Shown one piece after another: positions 50,227 through 59,634 of a stretch of 64,000 nt of DNA. Source of the DNA: Pseudomonas sp. stari2. Its GTDB lineage: Bacteria > Pseudomonadota > Gammaproteobacteria > Pseudomonadales > Pseudomonadaceae. Every line of letters begins with the position of its first letter. Positions within the stretch are counted from its first letter, which is position 1. The notes under the pieces are model-generated. The model had not been told where the DNA came from. It saw nothing but the letters and a program-made list of their open reading frames with translations, and ran no database searches. The stretch spans positions 893,001 to 957,000 of the forward strand of contig NZ_CP099760.1 of NCBI RefSeq assembly GCF_040760005.1. Direction: 5' to 3'. The position numbers were made by a program, and so were the translations under genes.

Positions 50227-51897
50227 CTACAACTGATAGCTGAAGCTGATGCTGTAGCGCGGCCGGCGGTTGTAGGTATCCAGTGCTTCATCCGACATCG
50301 GTTTGGCCGCCTCCAGCGCAATGTTGTAGTACTTGGCATCACCGAACCGCAGGCCCACCGCTGCCGAAGACAGACTGTTGGCCTGCACCGGCAACTGGTT
50401 GAACCAGCTGCGCGAACGATCGAGCACGACATAGGGTTGCAGGATGCGCACCCAGTTGCCGTCGCGGTTGAAGCTGTAGTTGACCTCGTAAGCCACCCCC
50501 CAACCCTTGTCGCCGGATGCCTGATCGTCGGGGTAGCCGCGACCGAAATTTTGCCCGCCAAACACCGCACGCTCGCTGTCGGGCAGGGTGTCGTCGCTCC
50601 AGTAGAGCGCGCCCGACAGCACACCTTGCCAATTGTCGAAGAACTTGTCGCTCTGCACCCCGGAAAGCCGCAGACGCAGGAAGTTGAGATCGATGGCGCT
50701 GTTGTTGGTGTGCGCCCCCATGCTGTCCAGCCCTTGATACACACCACCGCTGAGAATCCGCAGTTGCCGGGCGTCGGCCTTGCGCCAGTCGCTTTCGAAG
50801 GCGAGGGCGCGGATGTCGGTGCGTTCTTCGACGCTGAGCGGGTAGCCAATGACGTTGTAGCGGGTCTTGTCGTTGACCGCGTAGAGACGTGGTCCGGCCG
50901 TCAACAGTTCGCTGGAGGCAGCAATCAGTGGCACGCTGAAGCCGATCGAGTACCGGTCGTTTTCGCGGTGCGGCTTGAGTTCCAGACCGTTGTTCAGCCG
51001 CACATTGGTGCCTGGGTCGGCGCGATAGCGCGAGGCGGACAGACTCAGTTGCGTGCCCTCGTCGCCGAGGAACTGGTTGTAGTCCAGTCGATAGTAATGC
51101 TCGTGATCATCGCCAGGCGGAAACAGACCGCTGAGGCTCAACTGTTCGCCCATCGAGGTCTGTGAATTGCTGCTGACACCCAGCAAGGCCTGGGTGCCGT
51201 TGCGGTTGTCTTCGGTGGTGCTCAGGTTGCTGGTGAACGGCTTGCGACTGGCCTGGGCAACCAGTGTGGTTGCGCCGTCGGTGGTGCCTGGCGGTGGCAC
51301 CTGGGCCTGGATCGTCACGCCGGGAATACGCGTCATCAGTGTGGTGTAGCGCTCGAAGGTCTTGCGGGTCAATGGGCGTTCGGCCTGGATCTTTGCCGTC
51401 AGTTTGTCGAGCAGGCCTTTGACTCGACCAATATCACCCTGGACCTGAACATCCCGCACGTAACCTTCCACCAGAACTACCCGCGCCGCGCCGTCATCGA
51501 AGGTCTGTTGCGGCAGGAACGCATAGGACAGCAGGTAGCCGTCATTCTGGTAGCGTCGGGTGATATTGCGGGTGGCTTCGATCAGGTCGGCGAGGCTGGA
51601 CTCATGGCCGATCAGGGGTTTGTAGATCTCTGCCAGTTCGTTGAGCGGGTAGATCGTGCCGCCTTCGATCTGTACGGTTTTCAGGTTGAGCTTCGTGCTC
51701 ATCATCAGCGGCTCGGTAGCTGCGGCACCGGGTTCCGGAACCTGCAGTGGCGCGGCGCCCGGACGGTAGGCGTCGGCAGGCAGGTTCGGCACCGGCAGGT
51801 TGCGGATCGTTTCGTTGCTGTTGAGAAAGCTGGGCAGGGTGTCGGCGAGAGCAGTGGAACTGAGACTGAGGAACAGCAGGGATGCCATAACGCGCAT
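50227..51897 (-). CDS. TpsB-type outer-membrane transporter (ShlB/FhaC family)
   Basis: TpsB proteins export a partner across the outer membrane by two-partner secretion. The protein has 556 residues: a signal peptide (ASLLFLSLSSTALA), a Pro-rich linker, POTRA_2 (about 80-165, ARVVLVEGYVRDVQVQGD), and a C-terminal 16-strand barrel domain (about 240-556). The conserved loop motif is present as GRGYPDDQASGDKGW, and the chain ends in an aromatic beta strand (RYSISFSYQL). The ATG at 51897 has GGAG 6 bases upstream; the longer frame is not used. No TpsA with a TPS domain is adjacent. The only neighbour is a repeat lipoprotein upstream on the same strand, after a terminator. Confidence 0.9.
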   Translation of the reverse strand: MRVMASLLFLSLSSTALADTLPSFLNSNETIRNLPVPNLPADAYRPGAAPLQVPEPGAAATEPLMMSTKLNLKTVQIEGGTIYPLNELAEIYKPLIGHESSLADLIEATRNITRRYQNDGYLLSYAFLPQQTFDDGAARVVLVEGYVRDVQVQGDIGRVKGLLDKLTAKIQAERPLTRKTFERYTTLMTRIPGVTIQAQVPPPGTTDGATTLVAQASRKPFTSNLSTTEDNRNGTQALLGVSSNSQTSMGEQLSLSGLFPPGDDHEHYYRLDYNQFLGDEGTQLSLSASRYRADPGTNVRLNNGLELKPHRENDRYSIGFSVPLIAASSELLTAGPRLYAVNDKTRYNVIGYPLSVEERTDIRALAFESDWRKADARQLRILSGGVYQGLDSMGAHTNNSAIDLNFLRLRLSGVQSDKFFDNWQGVLSGALYWSDDTLPDSERAVFGGQNFGRGYPDDQASGDKGWGVAYEVNYSFNRDGNWVRILQPYVVLDRSRSWFNQLPVQANSLSSAAVGLRFGDAKYYNIALEAAKPMSDEALDTYNRRPRYSISFSYQL

Positions 51898-51945
51898 AGG
51901 ACACTCCATGTTCAAACCGCAGCACCGGGCAGGGTTTCTCCTAAG

Positions 51946-51977
51946 AAAAAAGCGGAAGACTCGTGGGAATCTTCCGC
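51946..51977 (-). terminator. Terminator between the repeat lipoprotein and tpsB
   Basis: On the minus strand GCGGAAGA and TCTTCCGC pair around a short loop and are followed by TTTTTT. It lies 55 bases after the lipoprotein stop and about 50 bases before the tpsB ATG, so part of the transcript probably ends here. Confidence 0.85.
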
Positions 51978-52031
51978 CCTCAACCAAGCGTAGGCGCTGT
52001 AGGTTAGGCCGTCGAATCGGCCAGGTGCAAT

Positions 52032-53624
52032 TCAGCGATTGTTGCCGCCCAGAGTACCGGTCAGGCCGCCGAGGACACTTCCCAGACCTGCGCCGACGCC
52101 AGTGCCTGAGCCACCAGTCGCGGCGCCGCCGTTCACCAGTCCGCCGACGGCGGTGACGGTATTGCCCACGGTGACGACCGTGTTGCCGACCGCGGTCACG
52201 ACGGGGTTACTGTTGGTGCCGGCGATGGTGCTACCCAGATTGCCGACCGCACCGCCAACCTGACTGGTGACGCTGGCAACCGGAGCTCCGAGACCGGTGG
52301 CACTGCCGACGTTCTGGGTCAGACCGGTGACGGCGGTGGTGACGGGAGCGATCCCGCCGCCGACGTTGGTGCCCAGGGTTGCCAGGGGTGTGGTGGGTGC
52401 AGTGATTGGTGTGCCCGAACCGCCAAGCACGGTGTTGAGCGAAGCCACGGTATTACCGGCCGATGCCAGTACGCCACCGGGTGCGCCGAGCGCGCCGTTG
52501 CCGGCCGCCAGCCCGGTGCCGACATTGGCTACCGCGCCGCCGACGGTCTGCAGCAGGCCATTGTTGCCCAGTCCGCTACCGGTGCCGGTTCCCGAGCCGG
52601 TGCCGTTGTCCACCACCCCGCCGACCTTGCCGACAGTCGTGCCGACGTTGCTCAGTGCACCGCCGACGGTGTTGGTGAGGGCATTGCCATTGCCGGCCGC
52701 GGTGACGTTGTTGCCCACGCCGTTGACGGTGCTGCCGACTTTCTGAACGATCCCGTTCAGCGGTGCACCCAGGCCGGTGGCGCTGCCGAGTTTGTCGGTG
52801 GTGCTTTCTACCATGGCGATCACTGGCACCAGGCTGTTGCCGACGTTTTTGGTCACCGATCCGAGGGGACCGGTGGTCGTAGCTGTGCTGAGGGTGTCGC
52901 CGATCATGGTGACTTTCTCACCGACACCATCGAGCAGCGGCGCGACCTTGGTGACCACGCCGCCGACTACCGGAACGCTGCCTGTGCCCGTGGCCAGTTT
53001 GCCGCTCAGATCGGACACGCCGTTGCCGACATCTTGTACCACGCCGCCGACCGCCGAGGCTGTCACACCCAGGCCATTATCGGTCGTACCCAATTTGCCG
53101 ATACCGTTAGCTACGCCGTCACCCAGAGTGGTCACGACGTTGCCGGCGGTCTTGGCTGCACTTTGCACAACGCCGCCGACCACGGGCACACCACTGAGTG
53201 AGTCACCCACCTGACCTACGCCGCTGCCGACGCCGGCAACGGTGGTGCCAACATCCTGCACCAGCGTCGAAGTGACCAAGGGCGAAGGGGTGCTCGGGTT
53301 TGTTGGATCAGTTGGATCAGTTGGGTTAGTGGGATTCGTCGGGTTGGTCGGGTTCGTCGGATTGGTGGTGCCAGTGCCCCCGGTTCCACCGGTGCCTGCT
53401 GTCCCGCCAGTGCCGGTTCCAGTGCCGGTTCCAGTGTCAGTGCCTGCCGTGCCGGTCCCGGCACCGGTGCCCGATGTTCCACCAGTGCCTGCGGTGGAAC
53501 TGTCCGGCGAGGAACTGCCGGAGCTGCTGTGATGGCCGCCACCGCCGCTGCTGCAACCGGAGAGACCGAGAGAAAGAATCAATGCCAGCGCTGTTGCCGA
53601 TTTGCACCACACTTGAGTTTTCAT
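52032..53624 (-). CDS. Repeat-rich lipoprotein, collagen-like type
   Basis: A 530-residue lipoprotein (signal peptide, lipobox LGLSGC). After the lipidated Cys comes a Ser/Gly/His stretch, then a TG-rich low-complexity block and eight NPT/DPT units. The rest (about 110-530) is a degenerate repeat of Gly, Val, Thr and Asn built on themes like GGVVQDVGNGV and GGALSNVGTTVG, with no Cys or Trp in it. Pseudomonas proteins of this kind are commonly annotated as collagen-like, but true Gly-X-Y periodicity is not seen. A surface adhesin or matrix role is likely. The ATG at 53624 has AAGGA 9 bases upstream. Confidence 0.82.
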   Translation of the reverse strand: MKTQVWCKSATALALILSLGLSGCSSGGGGHHSSSGSSSPDSSTAGTGGTSGTGAGTGTAGTDTGTGTGTGTGGTAGTGGTGGTGTTNPTNPTNPTNPTNPTDPTDPTNPSTPSPLVTSTLVQDVGTTVAGVGSGVGQVGDSLSGVPVVGGVVQSAAKTAGNVVTTLGDGVANGIGKLGTTDNGLGVTASAVGGVVQDVGNGVSDLSGKLATGTGSVPVVGGVVTKVAPLLDGVGEKVTMIGDTLSTATTTGPLGSVTKNVGNSLVPVIAMVESTTDKLGSATGLGAPLNGIVQKVGSTVNGVGNNVTAAGNGNALTNTVGGALSNVGTTVGKVGGVVDNGTGSGTGTGSGLGNNGLLQTVGGAVANVGTGLAAGNGALGAPGGVLASAGNTVASLNTVLGGSGTPITAPTTPLATLGTNVGGGIAPVTTAVTGLTQNVGSATGLGAPVASVTSQVGGAVGNLGSTIAGTNSNPVVTAVGNTVVTVGNTVTAVGGLVNGGAATGGSGTGVGAGLGSVLGGLTGTLGGNNR

Positions 53625-53974
53625 GATGGTAATTCCTTGCACCTGTCACAACGTTCGTTGTCTTCGATGGCCCGCCGGTTCTGTTGCCGGCAATGCCTTC
53701 GCCCGTTGTGCCCATATCAATCGCAAGGCTGGATCCACACCATTCTCGACTTGGTATTAACGCCTTTATATAGATCGGTGAACCTGGTGCTTAACGACTA
53801 ATGCCGAGGATATAGACACGCAAAAAAAAGCCTTGAGAATCAAGGCCTGGTGTTTGGCAAGGAAGTGGATGGCGGGAGAAAAAACTTAAGTTATATACAC
53901 ACAATTAATCATGTTTCGCGCGTGGGGATCGTACCCCGCCAGGAGCGGGGTAGCGACTGAAGCGGTGGATCGAC
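53625..53974. other. Intergenic region between repeat lipoprotein and MaoC gene
   Basis: These 350 bases hold no gene. They contain the AT-rich promoter region of the lipoprotein gene (about 53750-53820, with TATATA boxes), a terminator, and a GC-rich hairpin near the MaoC stop (TACCCCGC at 53932-53939 with GCGGGGTA at 53945-53952). Confidence 0.65.
53822..53846 (-). terminator. Terminator after the fabG4-maoC operon
   Basis: On the minus strand GCCTTGA and TCAAGGC pair around TTC and are followed by eight T. It lies about 130 bases after the MaoC stop. Confidence 0.85.
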
Positions 53975-54829
53975 TCAGGCAACCGGTTGCCAGTGGCCGA
54001 CCATGTGCTCCAGATCCCCGGCACCGATCAGGCGCAATTCACCGCTGGATCCCGCAGCGCTGGCGAACAGCGATACTTCGCTCGGCAGACGCACCGGCTT
54101 GCGAAAGTACACGGCAATTTCCAGATTGGCGCGTGGCAGATGATCTGCCAGCGCCGCCAACGTACGTGCCTTGTTCCACAAACCGTGGGCAATGGCCGTG
54201 GGGAAACCGAACAACTTTGCACTTGCCGCGCTCAGGTGGATAGGGTTGTAGTCGCCGGATATTTTGGCGTACTGCCGACCAATGTCTGTCGGGGCTTTCC
54301 ATTGCGCAACCTGCATCAAGGGCAGCGCAGGTTCCCACACTTGTTCGAGCGCCTCGCCCTCAAGTTTCACGCCTCGACAGAGCATCTGGCTTTCGGCCTC
54401 CCACAACGGGCCGAGTTGATCGTCGAGGGTGGTCAGCAGATCGAAGGTCGCGCCTTTCGGATGCGGTTGCAGGTTGTGCACCCGAACGCTGATCTGCGCC
54501 CGACTGATGCCGCCCATTGGCCGCAGAATGCGGATGCGGTTGCTCAGGTGAATCAGCCCCAACAGCGGGAATGGAAAGTCTTTGGCCGTGAGCAATTGCA
54601 TCTGCAACGCAAACGCCAGGACGTGTGGATACGTCGGCGGCAGCAGACCGTCATCGGCAAAACCGCAGACCTTGCGATAAGCCGCCAGACGCTTGCCGTC
54701 GATGTCGACCGCGCAGCGCAAGCCGCTGTCGGGCAAACGGGTGCCAGTGATTTTGCGCCGGGTCGCAGCCCGGGCATACAGCCCCGGCAGACTTGGTTCG
54801 CGGTGCAGCGTATGCCATTCGATGCTCAT
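53975..54829 (-). CDS. MaoC-like dehydratase
   Basis: A 284-residue double-hotdog protein. The C-terminal hotdog has the hydratase 2 motif YAKISGDYNPIHLS followed by GFPTAIAHGLWNKA, which contains the catalytic Asp and His. It should hydrate or dehydrate an enoyl thioester. It follows the FabG4-like gene after two bases on the same strand, and a thiolase is divergent from them; the three enzymes could interconvert acyl-CoA by condensation, reduction and dehydration. The start at 54829 begins MSIEWHTL. Confidence 0.9.
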   Translation of the reverse strand: MSIEWHTLHREPSLPGLYARAATRRKITGTRLPDSGLRCAVDIDGKRLAAYRKVCGFADDGLLPPTYPHVLAFALQMQLLTAKDFPFPLLGLIHLSNRIRILRPMGGISRAQISVRVHNLQPHPKGATFDLLTTLDDQLGPLWEAESQMLCRGVKLEGEALEQVWEPALPLMQVAQWKAPTDIGRQYAKISGDYNPIHLSAASAKLFGFPTAIAHGLWNKARTLAALADHLPRANLEIAVYFRKPVRLPSEVSLFASAAGSSGELRLIGAGDLEHMVGHWQPVA

Positions 54830-54831
54830 GC

Positions 54832-56184
54832 CTAAGCCCCCAGAACGCTTTGTCCACAGACCCGCAGCGCCTGCCCGGTGAACGCGCCGGTGCCCGGTTG
54901 TGCGAGCCATGCCACTGCTTCGGCGACATCTTGCGGCAGACCGCCCTGGCCCAGCGAACTCATGCGTCGCCCGGCCTCACGCAGACCAAAAGGAATGTGC
55001 GCGGTCATCTGGGTCTCGATAAACCCCGGCGCCACGGCGTTGATGCTGATGCCGCGTTCCAGCAGGGTCGGCGCCCAGGCCTGGGCCAGCCCGATCAGCC
55101 CGGCCTTGCTCGCCGCGTAATTGGTCTGCCCGCGATTGCCGGCGATGCCGCTGATCGAGGCCAGCAGAATCACCCGCGCGTTATCGCGCAGGGTGCCGCT
55201 GTCGAGCAGGGCCTTGGTCAGCACTTGCGGTGCGTTGAGATTGACCGCGAGCACCGCGTCCCAGAACTCGGGCGTCATGTTGGCCAGGGTCTTGTCGCGG
55301 GTGATGCCGGCGTTGTGCACCAGAATGTCGAGGCCGTCCGGCAACTGTTCGATCAGTTGCGCGGCGGCGTCTTCCGCGCAGATGTCGAGGGTGATGGCGC
55401 GCCCACCGAGGCGCGCGGCCAAGGCTTCCAGATCGGTCTTGGCTGGCGGTACGTCGAGCAGAATCACCTCGGCGCCGTCACGGGCCAGGGTTTCGGCGAT
55501 GGAGGCGCCGATGCCGCGAGCCGCGCCGGTGACCAGCGCCTTTCGCCCGGCCAGCGGGCGTGTCCAGTCGGTTACCGGTGTGGCGCAAGGGTTCAGGCGA
55601 ATCACTTGCCCGGAGACAAATGCGCTTTTCGGCGAGAGGAAAAACCGCAGCGGCCCCTCGAGCTGATCCTCGGCGCCTTCGCCCACGTAAATCAATTGCA
55701 GTGTGCCGCCGCTGCGCAGCTCCTTGGCCAGCGAACGGGAGAAACCTTCAAGTGCGCGCTGTGCACTGGCGGCGAACGGTTCGCGCAGGGTTTCCGGGGC
55801 GCGGCCAAGGATCACCAGGTGCGCGCTGCTGTCGAGGTTTTTCATCAATGGCTGGAAAAACTCGCGTAGTTGCTTGAGCTGGTCGGTGTGCTGCAAATCG
55901 CTGGCGTCGAACACCACGGCCTTGAGTTTCGGGCCATGGCCGGGAATCCATTGGGTGGCGGCCGCAGGCTGATCGCCGTAGCGATAAATGGCATCGGTCA
56001 GTCGGTTGGCAAAGGCGCTGACCCGTTCGGCCAGCGCCCCGCCGCCGATCAGCAGCGCGCCCTCCACCGGCCGCAGGCGCCCGGCCTGCCAGCGTTCCAG
56101 CCGCACCGGCGACGGCAGGCCCAAAGCCCCGACCAGACGGTGGCCGATGGACGAGTTTGCGAAGTCGATATAGCGGTCAGACAT
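54832..56184 (-). CDS. FabG4-like 3-oxoacyl reductase
   Basis: A 450-residue high-molecular-weight FabG. The C-terminal SDR domain (from about 212) has RKALVTGAARGIGASIAETL for NAD(P)H, LVHNAGITRDKTLANM, the catalytic Ser in ASISGIAG and the YAASK motif (NYAASKAGLIGLAQ). The N-terminal 200 residues are a second, degenerate Rossmann-like domain without the YxxxK motif. This matches FabG4-type proteins that act on acyl-CoA. It is two bases ahead of the MaoC gene. Confidence 0.92.
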   Translation of the reverse strand: MSDRYIDFANSSIGHRLVGALGLPSPVRLERWQAGRLRPVEGALLIGGGALAERVSAFANRLTDAIYRYGDQPAAATQWIPGHGPKLKAVVFDASDLQHTDQLKQLREFFQPLMKNLDSSAHLVILGRAPETLREPFAASAQRALEGFSRSLAKELRSGGTLQLIYVGEGAEDQLEGPLRFFLSPKSAFVSGQVIRLNPCATPVTDWTRPLAGRKALVTGAARGIGASIAETLARDGAEVILLDVPPAKTDLEALAARLGGRAITLDICAEDAAAQLIEQLPDGLDILVHNAGITRDKTLANMTPEFWDAVLAVNLNAPQVLTKALLDSGTLRDNARVILLASISGIAGNRGQTNYAASKAGLIGLAQAWAPTLLERGISINAVAPGFIETQMTAHIPFGLREAGRRMSSLGQGGLPQDVAEAVAWLAQPGTGAFTGQALRVCGQSVLGA

Positions 56185-56361
56185 GGAACGCTCTCCAGAA
56201 GATGGGGTTCAAAGTGTGGACTGCGAAGGGCAATCAATCGTTCGATCCACGCAATAAGGCCTACGCTAGAACAGCAGAGTAGTTTGCCCCCGGTGTTTTT
56301 GGGGCCCGACGGGATTTTCAGTGCCCGATTTTCAGACTGGATATTTCACAAGGAGCTTTTC

Positions 56362-57639
56362 ATGAGTCAGCTGCGCCGCGTCGCGATCATTGGTGGCAAC
56401 CGTATTCCGTTCGCCCGTTCCAACGGGCCGTATGCCACCGCGAGCAATCAGGTGATGCTCACCGCTGCCTTGGAAGGCCTGATCGAACGCTACAACCTGC
56501 ACGGCCAGCGCATGGGTGAAGTGGTCGCGGGGGCGGTGCTGAAATTGTCACGGGATATGAACCTGACCCGCGAATGCGTGCTCGGCTCGCGTCTGTCACC
56601 GGCGACTCCGGCCTATGACATCCAGCAGGCCTGCGGCACCGGTCTGGAAGCCGCGTTGCTGGTGGCGAACAAGATCGCCCTCGGGCAGATCGATTGCGGC
56701 ATTGCCGGCGGTGTCGACACTACGTCGGACGCGCCGATCAGCGTCAGCGAAGGCCTGCGCAAAATCCTCCTGCAAGCCAACCGCGCCAAGACCACCGGCG
56801 ACAAGCTCAAGACCTTCCTGCAACTGCGTCCGAAACACCTGATCCCCGAATTCCCGCGCAACGGCGAACCGCGCACCGGCCTGTCGATGGGCCAGCACTG
56901 TGAACTGATGGCACAGACCTGGAACATTCCTCGCGAAGAGCAGGATCAACTGGCCCTCGAAAGTCACCACAAACTGGCGGCGTCCTACAGCGAAGGCTGG
57001 CACAACGACCTGATGACGCCGTTCCTCGGCCTGACCCGCGACAACAACCTGCGCCCGGACCTGACCCTGGAAAAACTCGCGACCCTGAAACCGGCCTTCG
57101 AGAAAAGCGCCAAGGGCACGCTGACCGCCGGCAACTCCACGCCACTGACCGATGGCGCGTCGGTAGTGTTGCTGGGCAGCGAAGAGTGGGCGAAAGAGCG
57201 TGGTTTGCCGATCCTCGCGTATCTGCGCGACGGTGAAGCGGCGGCGGTGGATTTCGTCAACGGGGCCGAAGGGCTGCTGATGGCCCCGGTGTACGCGGTG
57301 CCGCGCTTGCTGGCGCGCAATGGTCTGACCTTGCAGGATTTCGACTACTACGAAATCCACGAGGCATTTGCCGCTCAGGTGTTGTGCACGCTCAAGGCCT
57401 GGGAAGATCCGGAGTACTGCAAATCCCGACTCGGGCTTGATGCGCCGTTGGGTTCGATTGATCGCAGCCGCTTGAACGTCAAGGGCAGCTCGCTGGCGGC
57501 GGGGCACCCGTTTGCCGCGACGGGCGGGCGGATCGTTGCCAATCTGGCGAAGTTGCTGGATGCGGCGGGGCAGGGGCGGGGGTTGATTTCGATTTGTGCG
57601 GCTGGCGGACAGGGTGTGACAGCGATCATCGAGCGCTGA
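56362..57639 (+). CDS. Acetyl-CoA acetyltransferase (thiolase)
   Basis: A 425-residue thiolase. The nucleophilic Cys is in DIQQACGTGLEAAL, the second active-site segment is NVKGSSLAAGHPFAATGGRI, and the C-terminal Cys is in ICAAGGQGVTAIIER. EIHEAFAAQ carries the conserved His. The length and FadI-like start suggest acetyl-CoA acyltransferase activity in fatty-acid degradation or in making acetoacetyl-CoA. AAGGAG lies 6 bases before the ATG, and the 177-base gap to the divergent fabG4-like gene should hold both promoters. Confidence 0.94.
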   Translation: MSQLRRVAIIGGNRIPFARSNGPYATASNQVMLTAALEGLIERYNLHGQRMGEVVAGAVLKLSRDMNLTRECVLGSRLSPATPAYDIQQACGTGLEAALLVANKIALGQIDCGIAGGVDTTSDAPISVSEGLRKILLQANRAKTTGDKLKTFLQLRPKHLIPEFPRNGEPRTGLSMGQHCELMAQTWNIPREEQDQLALESHHKLAASYSEGWHNDLMTPFLGLTRDNNLRPDLTLEKLATLKPAFEKSAKGTLTAGNSTPLTDGASVVLLGSEEWAKERGLPILAYLRDGEAAAVDFVNGAEGLLMAPVYAVPRLLARNGLTLQDFDYYEIHEAFAAQVLCTLKAWEDPEYCKSRLGLDAPLGSIDRSRLNVKGSSLAAGHPFAATGGRIVANLAKLLDAAGQGRGLISICAAGGQGVTAIIER

Positions 57640-57650
57640 AAGAACAAGAC

Positions 57651-57674
57651 GCCCCTCCCCAAAAGGAGAGGGGC
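57651..57674. terminator. Hairpin between thiolase and chemoreceptor genes
   Basis: GCCCCTCCCC and GGAGAGGGGC pair imperfectly around AAAA between two convergent genes. It probably serves as a shared terminator, though the T-run is weak. Confidence 0.6.
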
Positions 57675-57687
57675 CTCCAAAGGTTAT

Positions 57688-59634
57688 TCAGGTACGGAAC
57701 CTGCGCACTAACCCATCCAGCTCATTCGACAACCCCGCCAGACTCTGCGAATCCAGCCGCGCCGAATTCGCCAGCTCCGCCACCAGCTGCGCATCACCAT
57801 GAATCTGGCTGATATGCCGATTGATGTCCTCGGCCACCTGATGCTGCTCTTCCGCCGCAGTCGCGATCTGAGTGTTCATGTCACGAATCACATCCACCGA
57901 CTCACGGATCTGCCCAAAGCTCTCCCGCGCCTCACCAATCCGTGCCACCGATTGCTGCGACACATCAAGACTGGCACGCATCTGCTGGGTCACCGCGCTG
58001 GTGCGCTTCGCCAGATTGCCCAGCAGCCCGTCGATTTCCGCCGTCGAATCCGCCGTGCGCTTGGCCAATGCGCGAACCTCATCGGCGACCACCGCAAATC
58101 CACGCCCCTGTTCACCGGCCCGCGCTGCTTCGATAGCCGCGTTGAGCGCCAGCAGGTTGGTCTGTTCGGCGATGGAGCGGATGGTGCCGAGGATCGACTG
58201 GATGTCGTTGCTGTCGCGTTCCAGTTGCTGCATCGACTGCGCCGATTGCTCCAGTTCCTGGCTCAGTTGGTCGACACTGTGCACCGCCGCATCGATCTGC
58301 TGCTGACCTTCGCGGGCCTGGCGCTGGCCGCTGTCGGCCGACTCGGCTGCCTGGCTACACGAGCGGGCGACTTCGTTGGCGGTGGCGACCATTTCGTGGA
58401 ACGCGGTCGAGACCATATCCACCGCTTCGCGCTGGCGTCCGGCGGCTTCGGCCATGTCGCCGGAGACCCGGGTCGAGCTCTGCGAAGTGGCGAGGATTTT
58501 TCCGGCCGCGCCGCCGATGTGTTGGATCAGGCTGCGGATCGCGGTGAGGAACTGGTTGAACCAGTTGGCCAGTTGCGCGGTTTCGTCGCTGCCACGGATG
58601 TCGAGGCTCTTGGTCAGGTCGCCTTCGCCCTGGGCGATACCTTCCAGACCGCTGGCCACGCTGCGGATCGGCCTTACGATCAGGCTGGCGAAACTGGCGC
58701 CGACGACGGCGAAAAATGCTGCCAGCACGGCCGCGATGATCGCGATCAGCCAGGTCAGTTGAGTGGCGGAACTCATCACTTCGTTCTGTTTGATCAGGCC
58801 GATGAAGGTCCAGCCCAATTGCTCCGACGGCCAGACGTTGGCCATGTAGCGTTCGCCGTTGAGCTTGACTTCCACCAGGCCTTTGCCGGCCTTGGCCAGT
58901 TGTGCGTAACCGTCGCCGAGGCTGTCGAGCTTCTTGAAGTTGTGCTCCGGTTGCTTCGGATCGACCAGCACCGTGCCGGTGTTTTCCATCAGCATCAGGT
59001 AACCGCTTTCACCGAGCTTGATCTGTTTGACGATCTCGGTCAGTTGCTTGAGCGACACGTCAATGTTGACCACGCCACCCTGGGCGCCCAACTGGTTGGC
59101 CACTGCGCGCACGGTGCTGACCAGTACCGCGTCATCGCCGGCCCAATAATAGGCTTCGGTGCGCAGGGTCTTGCCCGGGTTGGCCATGGCGGTCTTGTAC
59201 CACGGGCGGGTACGCGGGTCGTAGTTGGCCATTTTCGGGTCGCCCGGCCAGAAGGCGTAGCCGCCGCTGCTCAGGCCATAGGAAACATAGGAGTAGGCCG
59301 GGTGAGATTTCGCCAGCCCTTCGAACAGGGCAAACAGTTGCTTGTCGATTTCTCCGTCGGAGGTATCGGCGGCGTTCGCGCTCATGCGGCTGCGTACGGT
59401 GCCGTCGGCGTTTTTGACCAGGGGCTGCGCCGCCAGGTAATCGACGTTCTGGCTGATGCCGTCGAAAAACAGCTGCATGGCGTTGCTGACCTGTCGGATC
59501 TCGCGTCCGCTGCTGTCGACAAAGCCTTCCCGGGCATCGCTGCGCAGGTTCAGTACCACCAGCGTGGCGACCAGTACCACGGGCAAGCAGGCGATGATTG
59601 CAAACGCCCAGGTCAACTTCTGTTTGATGTTCAT
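57688..59634 (-). CDS. Methyl-accepting chemotaxis protein with dCache sensor
   Basis: A 648-residue chemoreceptor: an N-terminal helix ([20 protein letters not shown]), a periplasmic dCache_1 domain (about 35-290), a second helix ([20 protein letters not shown]), HAMP, and a signalling domain with the tip [20 protein letters not shown]. In the sensor, [11 protein letters not shown], then EAYYW and a later NIDVS echo the Arg-Trp-Tyr-Tyr-Asp pattern of amino-acid-binding dCache receptors such as PctA. Ligand assignment is inference. The start at 59634 has GGAG 6 bases upstream. The gene ends in the hairpin shared with the thiolase gene. Confidence 0.92.
   Translation of the reverse strand: MNIKQKLTWAFAIIACLPVVLVATLVVLNLRSDAREGFVDSSGREIRQVSNAMQLFFDGISQNVDYLAAQPLVKNADGTVRSRMSANAADTSDGEIDKQLFALFEGLAKSHPAYSYVSYGLSSGGYAFWPGDPKMANYDPRTRPWYKTAMANPGKTLRTEAYYWAGDDAVLVSTVRAVANQLGAQGGVVNIDVSLKQLTEIVKQIKLGESGYLMLMENTGTVLVDPKQPEHNFKKLDSLGDGYAQLAKAGKGLVEVKLNGERYMANVWPSEQLGWTFIGLIKQNEVMSSATQLTWLIAIIAAVLAAFFAVVGASFASLIVRPIRSVASGLEGIAQGEGDLTKSLDIRGSDETAQLANWFNQFLTAIRSLIQHIGGAAGKILATSQSSTRVSGDMAEAAGRQREAVDMVSTAFHEMVATANEVARSCSQAAESADSGQRQAREGQQQIDAAVHSVDQLSQELEQSAQSMQQLERDSNDIQSILGTIRSIAEQTNLLALNAAIEAARAGEQGRGFAVVADEVRALAKRTADSTAEIDGLLGNLAKRTSAVTQQMRASLDVSQQSVARIGEARESFGQIRESVDVIRDMNTQIATAAEEQHQVAEDINRHISQIHGDAQLVAELANSARLDSQSLAGLSNELDGLVRRFRT

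Noticed and set aside
53296..53367. CRISPR-like repeat array
   Set aside because: Units are 9 bases, contiguous and in coding frame, with no spacers; they encode NPT repeats.
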